DNA from: Pieris napi
Lineage: Eukaryota > Arthropoda > Insecta > Lepidoptera > Pieridae
NCBI RefSeq assembly: GCF_905475465.1
Contig: NC_062252.1
Coordinates: forward strand, 62,001 to 126,000
Direction: 5' to 3'
Length of the DNA: 64,000 bases
This document shows, piece after piece, positions 8,241-20,862 of the stretch. The position numbers and the translations under genes are program-made. How positions within the stretch are numbered: position 1 is the first letter of the stretch; every line of letters begins with the position of its first letter. The notes under the pieces were generated by a model. The model saw nothing but the letters and a program-made list of their open reading frames with translations, had not been told where the DNA came from and searched no databases.

Positions 8241-11200
8241 CGGTATATTAATAGTGTGACTGCGGAGGAAACAGGCTCGTAATTATAGAGACTGTCTGTT
8301 TCACAGCGACGCCCTTTAGAGTCCGTACGCACGTATTGTATCGTAATTCAGTTTGGCGCAAGTGTTTCCAACAGAAAAGTTATAAGGCGGTAATCGGAAG
8401 ACGTGCCTTCGACATACCATCCTTCCGAAAAACTTCTCTTCGAGCAAAAGTTATGTAATTTTTTCGAAAAACCCTAGTTAAATAGTAAATAAAGCTCATA
8501 ATTTCTGAAAAAGATATGACTGATTACCATTTCTCGTTTACATTAGTATTTCTAAATAATGTTGTATATAGTAGACTAATAAATTTAAGGTCCGTCCTAT
8601 ATTTCTAGAGATGTGACGTTTGTCTCATAAAGTAATTAAATATATATTTTTTATGACATAATTTATATATGTTATTTTACACTTGTTTTATTATTTAATA
8701 TATAACCAGTTATCAAATTTTCATGACGATTGAGACCGCTTGAGGTTTTGTGCAATAAAAGAAAACATCTCAAACAACTCTCTCACAAATGCTTCATGCG
8801 TGTATGTGTGTGTTTAACGTCTAAATTATCATAAGCTATATGAAATTGCTCCAAACTAGATACATAGAGATGAAGAAAAAGTAGGTGAGAGTAGCTGAAT
8901 GACAATGAGGTCAGTGTAAAAGTTTTAATAATTCCGGGAACCTTGAAACTCGCCTAATGAGACTCGTAAGATTCTTGAATGTCGACATCGACTTATCGAC
9001 ATTTAAGTTGCGGTTAAGTAGGTCGGAAAAATTACTCATTCAAAATATATATCTACCATTCTTAGATGCCAATTAGAGCTAAATCTATATAGATTTACAC
9101 GTTTAAGATAATTGTGACTCATGCTGCACGTTAAACCAGACTGCAACTTATAAGAAGAAAAGATAGAGTTAGAGTACATGTACCGTACTTTCTTCTTTAA
9201 AGCCACAGTCAGTCATTTTGTGTACTGAGCACATTATTTAATGAAAGCTTAATAAAAAGCAAAAAGGCGAATGTCATCAATTCGGAGATTAGCAGCAAAA
9301 CGACCTTAACTCGGGGTATAAAGCTCGTCACAGATTACATTAGGAGCGGTTGGTCTGCTGCCAACTTGCACTATCTCGCGGGTGAAGCTAAAAACTTTAA
9401 TTTTCGCATTTGGCTTAATTGTCGCTTTTGTGTGCTAACTTCGAGTACACACACGATATTCCTATTGGAACTTGTGCTATAGCGTTCCTTGGCGTCGTTA
9501 AAATTGTCAACGACAGTAGCATTTCGCCGGGCTTAATTAAAAAACTCTCCCAAATGATTCACCTTTCTGCATCCGATAGCGAGTAATAGGTTTACCGAGG
9601 AGGAGCGGCCTTTTATAATTTCGATTAGAATTTTTTTCTGCCGCCAAAAAGATTCTTTATAAACGGGAACCCGAATGGAAATAATCTAATTTGCAAAAGT
9701 CGGTTTTTGTTTTGCCGAATCCAATATAACGGTTGAATAAGTTGATAAAACGATACCCGTTCGAATCTTATATTCATGGGACAGTCGCGCAGAGAAGCGG
9801 CCTTTCCCCCGGGGGGGCGAGGGGGGCATGTCTCGCACTTTGTATGCTGAGTGTACTTTGAGAGTTTAGCGATCGTTGACTTCGGGACATGTGTGGCGAA
9901 TGCTTTTTTGAAAAGTCACTTTTTCTGCCGGAAAAAACAAGTTGAGTTTGTCTAAGTGTCGTGCTTGAACTAATTTTTACCCGCTTAGTTATTCGATTAT
10001 TATTTATTCAATTAACCGTGAAGGTGTAAATGGCATACGCTACTTAATAACTACATTCTGTATTATTTAACGATGATGTTTTTATTGTTTCTTGCTACAC
10101 TGTCAGTTTCTCAAACAAAGTTTTTCCATTAGTAGGTATAGTCCAATGAAGTTTTGTACGAACTAAACATTTGTTGCATTTACTAAGTGCATATATTAAT
10201 ACACAGTATGTATAATATTTAAACGTAGACAAGAGACATAAAAATTGCACGCACTTGATTAATTAACAACGGAACAATGGGGTTTAGTATCCGTACTATA
10301 AACTTCGGCGCCGAGATTCAATTCAACCCTTGAGGTGTAGGATTTCTACCCTTTTGTGGTTTGGTGGCAGGTATGGTTTGCATGTGTGTGTGTTTGCGGG
10401 GACGAGAGATGTCAAGTGAACAATGGTTTTACAAGGATAAAAGTTTACTCACCTAAGCAAAGACGAAATTACAAGGTTCGACATTTTGAGAATTAGTATT
10501 GGACTCAATGCATGAAGAAGTAAACATTTTCATGTAATTGTACACTTTTTGAAGTTATACTTCTTTTGGCGCGTAAGGGAAAAATGATGAGAGTAAATAT
10601 TTACGATGCGCGCGCACACCGTCACAAAAAACCCGATACCCTGAAGTTAGCTATAGTCAACATTTTAGTTTTTTCTATTGTTAGTGTCGTTATTTCTACA
10701 AACGTAGAATAAGGCGAAAGATAAAAATATTAAAAATATTTATATCTTGTTACGACAAAGAAGTATAACTTCTAACTCGTGTACATAAATAAGTACACAC
10801 ACGTTTTTTTTACATATAATTTCGTTCGTTCGTTTTTACCTATGTCAGTCAGTTATTTCAGCAAAATTATAAATTGAATTCACGTGATGACCTGATTAGG
10901 TAAATGAATTTGATAAATATCGGAAGAATTAGAAGTGATTTCAGAAGTTGTAAACTTGGTGAGGGGTTTCAAACTTATCATAGTCATGTTGAAACAAATA
11001 CAGTTGCGGGAGACAAATCGCTCATTTTAATAATGTATAGGAAGCCATTTAATTCTATAGAATTCGTTAATTTTAGAAAAAAATATTTGATATTAGTTAT
11101 TTGGTGTATTTTGTTAACATATCATATTTAAGAGCACAATGATTTAATCCTATTGGCAACTCATTACGGCTATTAGCTTTTTAGAAAAATGACCGCATTG

Positions 11201-13183
11201 CTTCAGAAACTTACATACATTAGTACATCACATTGAAATGATTATGTGTCAGCGAAATTTACGACTAATTAATTAATTAAACCTTTTTAGCTTTTATTAT
11301 CGCTTGTTACTGTACATAACATTCTGTGCCCTCAACTTATTGAAATTTGAAACTTTATTTGGATAAATTAATCGTCCTATTTATTATTTATTAAGAAGCA
11401 GGGTTCCATAAAATTGTAACTCTTAAAAGTTTCCCTAAAGATTCAGTCGTATGGAAATGTATGAGGGATAATACTAAGAAGGAAATAATATCTTACAAGT
11501 CTTCCAATAATAATGGCTCGTTATATGAATAGTGAATGGAAAAACGATGCTTCTCAAGAGGAACATAATAATGCCAAAATCGATTGTTAACAAATCTAAT
11601 TACGATTGTGTAGGATCGCAATTAGATCGGGAATTTGTGTCGGCTAATTTGTCATGGCGGGGCGCGGTTAGGCTGCTCATGCACGATGCGCTTAGTAGTA
11701 CTGCCAAGCAACAGCACTGAATTATTATCAGTAGATATAAATGTATTGTTTTATATGTATTTAGGATTTAGTATTGTTTGATGGTTGAAACAATAATAAA
11801 TGATTTAAATTTCTTCCTTAATTTTATTTTTAATTTACATCTTATACAAATACAGAAATATAGAATATTTACAATGTATACGACGAAGATTATGTATTAA
11901 TAATTTGCATGTAGATTTGTGTGTGCACAAAGTGAGGTGTGAAAGCACAAGGTATGGGTTCACCGGTACTGTCTACCAACTGCACTGGAACCCCACGGCC
12001 CTAACATCTACTCCAAAGGGAACGAAATCCAAGTTAAAACTATCATTATCTTCTGTACTTTTGTTTAAAGGCAAATAAAAGCTAGGCGCTGAAACAACCT
12101 ACACGCGACACCGCCCCATTGTTTTATGGGAATCTTGACAGGAAATGAATCGTCGGAGGCGGCTTCCTGTCGATCGGGTCTGTGTTTTGGTCTACCAATT
12201 AATTTATTAGATTAACGACATTGTTCGGGAGTAGGAGGACCTCGGCGTTCAAATTTAAATTTCTAGTAATATTTAACTATGAGGATATATTGATGTAACA
12301 ATGGAGTTTCTTAAACACTTATACTTTTTTATGAAGCTCTATAATGAAATTATACGATTGCATACTGATGATTGATAAAATGTACTATACTGTTACTACT
12401 AAAAACAAGATACGTATAAAATAAACAAAATGTAGAAACTCTGATCATTCAAACTTCGTGGAACTGAATCGTAACTGTAAAGTAATTATTAATACATATC
12501 ACATTACTTTGTTTGAACAACATTTGTTAGTGTTATAAAATTAAATTTAAACAATTATTTACTTCGTATAATTCGAACCCCCATAAAATAACTGAGCAAT
12601 TTTACGTATTACAAATACGTCATTCCTGCGGTATTTGTTGGTTCATGTTTCGGAAACTATAGCAGTGATGATATTTTCACGCTCTCTAAAACTCCGTGAG
12701 TAAGAATTTCAAAATACTCGCTTTTCTAAATATTTTCACTGTTTTTCGAAAGTAATGACAGACGGACACGTGTAATTTGTCGATGTACGTAATTACGAAA
12801 CAACAATACATGGGAATGGACAGACGCTGCATTTATTATTTAATTCCGCCACGTAGAAAACAAAATGAATAGGAATTTGTGAAATTAACATAATACAATT
12901 GCAATGGATAAACGCTCGTCGTTTTAACGAATCCTATGTATTGAAACCAAATCAAAGGTTTTTTCCATTTGTTTCAAGAGATAATATACTCGTATGACTT
13001 GAATCATCGCTTTGTATTAAAATCATAGTGATAAGTACATTCTTTAATGTGAGTCAACAATACGTATTTCACTACGCTAAGCGATTTTCTTTTTCCTTCC
13101 ATTAGTTTAACTTATTTTTACCACAATCAATTCGTCGACATACACACAATCATGTAATAATATAAGATTGGCTAAATGCCTAC

Positions 13184-13213
13184 TATAGGTTGTGTTAGAA
13201 TACACAACCTATA
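13184..13213. repeat. Short perfect hairpin, 12-bp arms
   Basis: TATAGGTTGTGT (13184-13195), a six-base loop TAGAAT, then ACACAACCTATA (13202-13213). It is too short to be a microRNA precursor. Confidence 0.75.
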
Positions 13214-14020
13214 TATGGTACCCAAAGTGAATATGTCGTAAGACGGCCGACTAAACTAGTACGAAGAATCAACGGATCCTTAGTTGTAAATAATAGAGTT
13301 TTTACGGGAATTGTGTTTCGCGACACTTTTCATAAAGGTGAGAACTGCACCATATGTCGTCAACAACACTTGAAATTATTAACTTAACAAATCATACACT
13401 TCCGATTTCTTTGTTCCTTTGTCTTTCGTTATTCACATGAAAATAAGTAGCAATTGGAGTTATTTAGACTGTTAGGTAAGTTATCGTAGCAACTGTCACA
13501 TTTAAGCAGAAAAGCTTTTGTTTGTTAACAGTTTTTCTATAACAAATAAGAATCAAACAGCGTGACCACATCGCGTGCTAGCGTTGAACAAATTACCTGT
13601 CAAATTAATTCCACTAGACAAATAAAGCCAACGTTTGCCTATCTAGCCCTCGGCATCTGCCACCGCGCACCTGGTCAAGATTTTCTAGTTTAATTATAAG
13701 CATATTTTATTTCTGAATAAATGCTTTTATTCTGGTAGGACCCATTAATGAACCCACATGACGGCGATGAACGTAAGCTTTGAGTTAAACAAAGTCTAAA
13801 GTAGACAGTAGTATAGTGTGCGTCGTTACGTGAGGGAGCCTTCGCGCGGAAAATGAAAACTAAATAAAAGCGGCTTCTCAAATATTGGCGAACATCTGCT
13901 ATCAAAACTTTACGCGAACCGATCTTTTCGAGATACGGATACTGGATGTGAACTGTGTGTATGTGTGATGTGGGAACTGGCAGTAAATGTATATTTAGAA
14001 GCATTTAATATTTCTTTATT

Positions 14021-14080
14021 GACGTTCATACGTGTTCGTTGTTTACCTAAATGAATAAATGATTTAGATTTGATTTGATT
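14021..14080 (+). repeat. LINE 3' tail fragment
   Basis: GTTCATACGTGTTCG, then TTTACCTAAATGAATAAATG and GATTTGATTT-type runs match the ordinary 3' end of a lepidopteran LINE. A second copy in the same orientation lies at 58247-58306 (GTTCATAAGTGTACATTG, TTACCTAAATGAATAAGTG), which supports this being a dispersed repeat. No coding part is attached. Confidence 0.65.
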
Positions 14081-17000
14081 ACTTAATGTTGACTAACTGA
14101 CTTTATTACTATTTTAAACAAAATATTCGTATATTACGAAACGTATCATATAATCACGAACGACATTGTAGTAATCATGACCGAACTTCGGACCTATTCC
14201 ATGGAAATAAAAATAATAAATACAAATTATAGTCGATACTACCTTCCATTGCCTTAGAAGAAATAATTGTGTAAAAGGAAGGTATGTTCATCCCTTTCGG
14301 TCACATCCATTATGATTAGATCCACGTGCTTTGGTCGTCTGGGGCCTATCGTACAGTTATTGCTTCTCAGAGTTGGACGATTTTTTTCATATATATATTC
14401 TGTCGGTTACGAGCTGTTATATTGAGCCTCTGTGACAGACAATTTTCATGAAATTGCTTCTGTATCAAAGTTATGTACTTATGAATATTGAATCATTTAT
14501 CTTACATTTTATCAAACGTTATCGAAATGTGGCTACTTAAGTCCATCGTTTTATATTTTGTCTCTACTGTATAGGCTTTATAACTGATGTAGTACATAGT
14601 AGGTCCATATAGCACTATCTATCCAGCCTGTAGACAAAATTCCTTTGGGATAACATTAATTTGTACGTTTGTCTTAACAACAAAAGTTTTGGTACATGCA
14701 AGTATTTTATGATACAAAATGTACGTATTAAAAAAGCAGTTTTCAATAATAATTCAATAAATAAATCCACGCGAATCAAAAACCTATATGGCATTTTGTA
14801 TATTTACGCCGTATTACCAGCCAATAATTGATTTATCCCACATTAACTTATACGGAATAATTAATTCAAATGAGTACGAATAATTCAAATAGAGAGGTAT
14901 TCCGTAATAACGAGGCTGTAATCTGCAAAACAATGAACACATCTACATAGCCGACACTAGTTTATTTCATAATAATGGGGTTTTCACAGAAAAATCGCTC
15001 TACTTCTTGTTACAGGTCCAACCGAATACCTAGTACTGAAACAGGCTTTTAAATACTTAACATATTGCATGTTATAGCAAGAGCGATTTCGGCGTTGTAA
15101 TAAAATGCAAGTAAATGAAGAATTTTAACTACATATATATACTATTATACTATGTACTTTATATTTTATATTTGTACTATATAAAACAAATATCCTAGAA
15201 ATGATTGTTAATAAAATCGATGACAAGTAGTCAGCCGAAAATGGTGGATAAATCTATTCATTATTAGATCGCGGCACGTGCGCCTCACTCCCCTATTTTT
15301 ATACCCCATGAATTATTCTTATAATGGCCTCCGTTTTTACTAAATTGATTGAATAATAAAGTAACAGTATTGGTATGTATTGCTCATAACAATTGCTAAT
15401 ATCATCCGCCATTTTGAATTTTTTCGCTGTGATACAATGTAGTGTTTTGACTTACTACTTTGCATATTTTTTTTGTTTTTAGTAATTAACAATTTAAAAC
15501 GTTTTTTTGGGCGGGAATAATGTAAGGAATAAGCCAATAAAAATGTATATTTACATGGTAAATGTAACCGCAATCACAGTCAAGTTAATGAAGCTCTCTG
15601 TGCGAAAATAGCGGCACAACTTAGTATTAATAATCAAATATCACACCTTCGTAAATTGCTACACTAATGATACAGGGGGACGAGGGGGAGGGATTTTATT
15701 AACCATCATGCCGAAATGTTATTAGAAGTGATGAATTTCATTATCACTCGTTCGTAGTTTTTGACATAGCAACGAACTAATTAGTTATCGTGGCGGTATG
15801 GATCTATAAGCTTTCGCCGTCGCTGTTAAGACAAGGTTTAATTTGCGGTTTTACGGTGCTGAAACTTGTATTCTAATATACACCGATGCAGACAACTTTT
15901 ATTCGACTCCTACGCAGGTAGAAAAAGCGTTTCAGGCTTCAGGAGCTGCCAAATTAATGGTATAGATTCTTGTCTATCGAACCTCATTCCCGAACCTTAG
16001 TTGCACAAAGGAAGTAAAATGGTATTTCTTAACGATAAAATAATAAGTTTACCTTTATTTCTAATAACACTCCTGATCTAGGTTTATTAGGCGTAAGTTT
16101 CAGCTGCAAACGGAATACGATATGAATCTCGTCACTCAGATTGAGTGCTTATAAATATTTTATTGTTTTGTTTCAAGTAAACATAGGGCTGATAATGAAT
16201 TGAGATGTCAGATAATAAAGAGTGGAACATTCCTCCATTTTAATGGGTTACCTAATGAAATATCACTTTGTACCTACTTGTAAGTGTCGCAATTCCGTAG
16301 TGGGTTGCTAGTTTATTCTATAAATATAAATAGCTATAAAATTTCCTCAAAACGGTTTTTAATCTCGGTATGATTTAGATCAATATGAAATGAATCAGCC
16401 GAAATCTCGGCCTACATCTGCCGTTGAAAGTGGAACAATGCGCGGGGAATGCGGGTTCGGTGCAGCACACATGTCGTAATGAAATATAAACAATGCCCAA
16501 TAGAGGTCTTAGTTGATTTAGGGTCTGCAAACATATAATAGTGGAGTGGCTGCGACCCCTAGATTAGGATAAAGGGGATAAAAGGGTACGTTTTGTTGAC
16601 CTTGCGCTCGGGGGTATTAGCTGCACAATATATTGCATCACCACAGTCGATGCACAGACGACAAGTAGGAAATTTATTTTTTTCTTTGCCTCATGTTTAT
16701 TTACTATAATGTTAACGATTTTCTAGTTGATAAAAGGGCCTGGGACTAGTGCTAGACAGGCTAATAACTAAAATAATCTAATAACTAAAATATATATTGC
16801 CATTGTAAAAATGTTATCAATTGTGCCGTTTTTCTTGTAGCCGTTTCGAAGATTCGGTCGGTCTGTTGGTTGTCTATGGCGGCGGTGTATTTTTCGTGTC
16901 TGCAATTTGCGTAGACTGTGACAATACAGCATCGTGGAGGCAAATCGGCGGCAATTTGTTGCGGTAGCGATTTTTACGGATCGAGCGAAATCGGGATTGA

Positions 17001-19860
17001 TTTATAGGAATAAGCTTATTGCTGTTTTAGCTTTAACAATTTCTACAAATATTTGCGCGAATTTACGGGACTGCGACTGGCTTTTGTGGTTTATTGATAA
17101 TACAAAGCAAATTACTCTTATTGAGTAGTTATTTAAATTAATTCGTTTCGTTTTAGGTAATTGCTAATTATCGAAGATACGATTGGCATTGTTCGCTTAT
17201 AGTAATTATTGAATGGAGTGGAACCTTTCGCCTTTGCATAAAAGTATATAAATGTTTATTTATAATTTAACAATTCATTTAAAAAATGTGTATATAAAAT
17301 AATCCAGTAAACGATTAAATTTAATATCTCTGAGTCGTATGTAAGCAGTGACCAAGTGCATTGGTTAACTCAAAGAATGAACACAATATATATCTTAGTG
17401 TTCCAGGCCGTAAATGTTAACTCTCACATTTTATTATGTTTGAAAGCTTAATGTTATCACGACTATATTACTCATAAACTTTTATTGGGTCTAGTCATAG
17501 CGCTGCGCTTTGGAATCTAAATTATGTGTAGTCCAAGAAATAAGCGCGTTAAATGTACAAAAACATAATTATAATACATTTTTAAAGTAACGAAATAAAG
17601 TACCAATTAATAAATGTTAATACATGTGACAGAAGTTGTTAAATAAGTTAATTTATTTTGAGGTGAAACGTGTTCTCATGCCAAATTTTACAGATTGTTT
17701 GAGTCTTTAGATATTTTACAAAGTAATATGAAGTAATTCGTTTCGCTAGGCGATGTCCAGTTTTGTAAAATATATGTAAAGTTATTCATGAAAACGTGAC
17801 CTTGCACTTTCCCCGCCAATGTTTTCCGTTCCAAATTTTCACCACACGTCGTGGTCATCAACTCATGTATGTACATAAATTTTGATTACACATAGCTTAG
17901 CATAAAACACTAGGAATGTGACTTGGATTTGCACCAATGGGATACATTTTTAAATTAGATTTACCAAACTAATTGATAAAAAACATGGTAAACGCAACTA
18001 AAAATTTTTTTAATCGATCTTTGTAGTAATATTGTAGTCAAATTTTTATCACCCCAATGCTTGGGTTACAAATGCAGTCTCTCAATTTCAACATAACCTT
18101 AATTCAAAATTGTTCTGTCAGAATCAATAGTAAATTTAACTATTGTTCCCACACCAGATCAAAATTGCGAACGCATACCATACTTTATTGTTTGTGTCTA
18201 TCCCGCAAAATCTATTACAATAAGAAATAACGTAACGGTAAGACTGAAGTGTATCATCGCCTACTTGAACAATATCGATGTACTTGAGGCTATGTTTACT
18301 GAAATAATGCCATGACTTGTGTTTCTTGAAGTTGAGATTCGATAGACTCAGAACTGATTTCTTATTTCATATTTTTTCTATCTAAACATATTATGTTTAG
18401 TTGTACTAAGTAGTAATTGTAATTCTTAGTTTTGGTTGCCATATAAATAATATTAGCACTACATACTTATGCCAATTTCTTAAACATACAGTTATAGCGG
18501 AATTCTTTTACTCTCTGTAAAGGTAACATGGGCTTATATGCTAATCTCCAAAAATAGTTGCATTGATGCTGTAGGTAGGCCGGAGAGTGGTCAGATGATA
18601 GCTCGGTGGATGCCGCAATCTCAGTAATTGACGGACATTACTTCGTATCGCAATATGAATTGATCTGCGGTATGGAACTGACCTAGAATGTCAGTTTATA
18701 ATACAAGATTTACCGTTTCTCTTTAACAAATGCAAGACCTAGAAAACGTTTCTATATTTTATTTTAAAGATATCTCTCGGACGACAACTAACATATATAT
18801 ATACCTAAAACAACCTTGAATTAATCACAGTAAAACAATACAGCATTTATGTACTCATATTTTGTCAGTTGATTCCATGTGTTTAAATGGGTATTTAGTA
18901 ACTAGATTATTAAAATCACGAGTCTTGGGGCGAAAGTTTTAATGAAATTAAAATGAGAAAATAAAAGTATAGTGTAGTAAATAAACTGGTAGCGTATCGG
19001 TGGCTACTGACACTCGCCATATCGAGAACAATAAAATATGCTCCCTTTGTTGTTTAAAATCATTGCTCTTGGGAATCGCATATAAAATTTTATTACACGA
19101 AAGCCGTTTTGCTATAATATTAATTTATTTTTATAAAAATGTGTCAGAATAGGTAAACTTAAAAACTGATGCGATTTATTTCCGCTCGAGGAGATGTTAG
19201 AATCTATCAGTGAGGTTGTGGTGGTTGAGAATACCATTTAACTAACGATGCTAAATCGTTATTATATAATATAAAATGAACAATTATGATTTTCAAAGAG
19301 TGAAAATATCGCTTTCAAAGCGATGCTTTATAAAGCGTTTCAAGTTAGAATTTCCGAGTGGAAGTTGGAATTCGCCACTAGTTGTGTTTATTTAGCGCTG
19401 CGTCGTGTTGAAGTGAGTCAGTTAAAAGGATTTCGTACTCGCGTCCAATCACGGCCCGATGCCTGTCCGGAGGCTGAGCTGTGTTTGAGTGAGGCCTTAA
19501 CTGGCGCTAGTGATCCAAGGGAGTGAGAAGGTTGATAATCTCTAATCGGCACGAAGTCAAAATGTTCACAGTAAGAAAAGTTCACTTACCACACTAGCAA
19601 GAAAACACGCTTTGTCTATTTGAATAGTTATATAAATGTCGCAATATGTTTTACTTTATTAAAATTAATTATGAATTATTAAATTACATTTGGACTTATT
19701 TATAATTCATACACATTTGTAGTTTTGGAAGAAATAATGGGACGTCTAACTCTCCCGTTCAAAGGTGGCTCTAAATGTCTGTCAAGAGACGAAATGCGAT
19801 TTGGCGACTGAATCCTCTCGCCGGATTGACTATTGTTTGAGCGTTAATGAGATGCGCTTC
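14081..19860. other. Gene-free stretch
   Basis: A+T-rich sequence with no recognised gene. Frames at 16934-17128 (starts GTG) and 19323-19526 (67 codons from ATG, ending in SDPRE) have nearly balanced base composition, but match nothing I recognise and have no convincing splice context. The area around 16430-16640 is somewhat G+C-richer. Confidence 0.4.
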
Positions 19861-20060
19861 CCTCCCCTCACCCCCTACTCGCCCCCTTGCCCCCGCCCCG
19901 CCGCACTATAAACAAAACTCACCGCTTGCGTATCAAAGCGAAAGCTAGTGAATTCTGCCCTATTCTCTGCGATTCGTTTGATTCGAGTTTCTATTTCGAT
20001 TTTGTTGTGCTCTTACATTGTTTGTGCACTACTTACGAAAGAGAATAAGGAGCCGTCGCC
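19861..20060 (+). promoter_or_regulatory. Promoter-like patch: C-rich tract, TATA box and initiator candidate
   Basis: A C-rich tract (19861-19904, CCCCCGCCCCG) leads into TATAAAC at 19907-19913. About 28 bases downstream lies TATCAAAG, whose A at 19935 is a plausible start. The following about 125 bases are less A+T-rich than the surroundings and end near a short ATG frame (MIAVYSYCVLIKD..., 18 codons). This could be the first exon or 5' UTR of a plus-strand gene whose coding exons lie outside the window. There is no independent support. Confidence 0.3.
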
Positions 20061-20841
20061 GATGATTGCAGTTTATTCTTATTGCGTTCTCATTAAAGAT
20101 AGAGCGTTGATCGTGTAGCGATCCTCTTTACTACACTTTCCAAATAGATTTTTAACTAATTAGAATATAAATAATAATAACAATTAATACCAAAAGAGAT
20201 AATGAAAAAGTGAACATGATATAGGATTCCGAACGAACTGCATAACAATAATATAATAATAATATAATATAATAATCTGTAAAGTAGGTACACGAGAATA
20301 TTTCAAATAATAAAGTTTGCTAGACGAATATAGCTAATAGTGATTTTCGGTGTTATCATAATTGGTTACGCGATATAAATAGAGCTGTCTTGTAACTTGT
20401 TGGAAATGTTAAAGGATTTTTACACGAATATTGTCACGTCGCGATCGTGATTTTCGTGATGTCATAAAAACAGCCAACGGAGTGCTGTTTCGTTCTTTTT
20501 ACTACCGAACAAACAACTATATTGAATATCGTTAAATTTGTTTGAGGTCCATACAATATCATATGAATAGTAACATTCAAGTTGGCAGGTATCAAACAAA
20601 GGTGGCGAGGTCTCCTAAATAGGTTTTCAGAGGTTTTTTTATAAATTAATTTTAATACCTATATTAAACAATATCACTATAGTATTAACACGAGTATAAT
20701 TAGTTTGTCAGATCGAACTCATTGCAAATCCAGCTTCTAAAGCATATCTATTGAACAGTGTATTATGACGTCATCAATAATTCATGTAGTTCGCTTTAAT
20801 TAAGGCTAATTAATTCAATTTATCGAACCCTCACGCATGGG

Positions 20842-20862
20842 TGACCTATTGGGTCACGTGAC
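20842..20862. promoter_or_regulatory. Candidate nuclear-receptor everted repeat overlapping an E-box palindrome
   Basis: TGACCT-ATT-GGGTCA places two AGGTCA-like half-sites back to back three bases apart (ER3). The right half-site overlaps GTCACGTGAC, a perfect ten-base palindrome around a CACGTG E-box. Nuclear-receptor half-sites and bHLH E-boxes of these types are well established. Use of this copy is inference only. Confidence 0.3.

Larger units (their letters stand above)
7690..14020. other. Gene-free stretch upstream of the protease
   Basis: No reading frame here looks genuinely coding. Items noted: a 30-bp perfect palindrome at 8211-8240, a G/C-homopolymer patch at 9805-9826, a short hairpin at 13184-13213, and short TG-rich runs near 8800 and 10385. 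Somewhat G+C-richer islands near 11600-11720 and 11930-12240 could be conserved non-coding sequence, but that cannot be judged without alignment. The protease promoter should lie just above 7690; no clear TATA box was found. Confidence 0.4.

Noticed and set aside
9805..9826. CCCCCGGGGGGG...GGGGGG as a G-quadruplex
   Set aside because: It has only two long G runs, which do not make four separate GGG tracts with loops.
19323..19526. 67-codon frame with balanced composition
   Set aside because: There is no recognised domain, no splice context and no polyadenylation signal.
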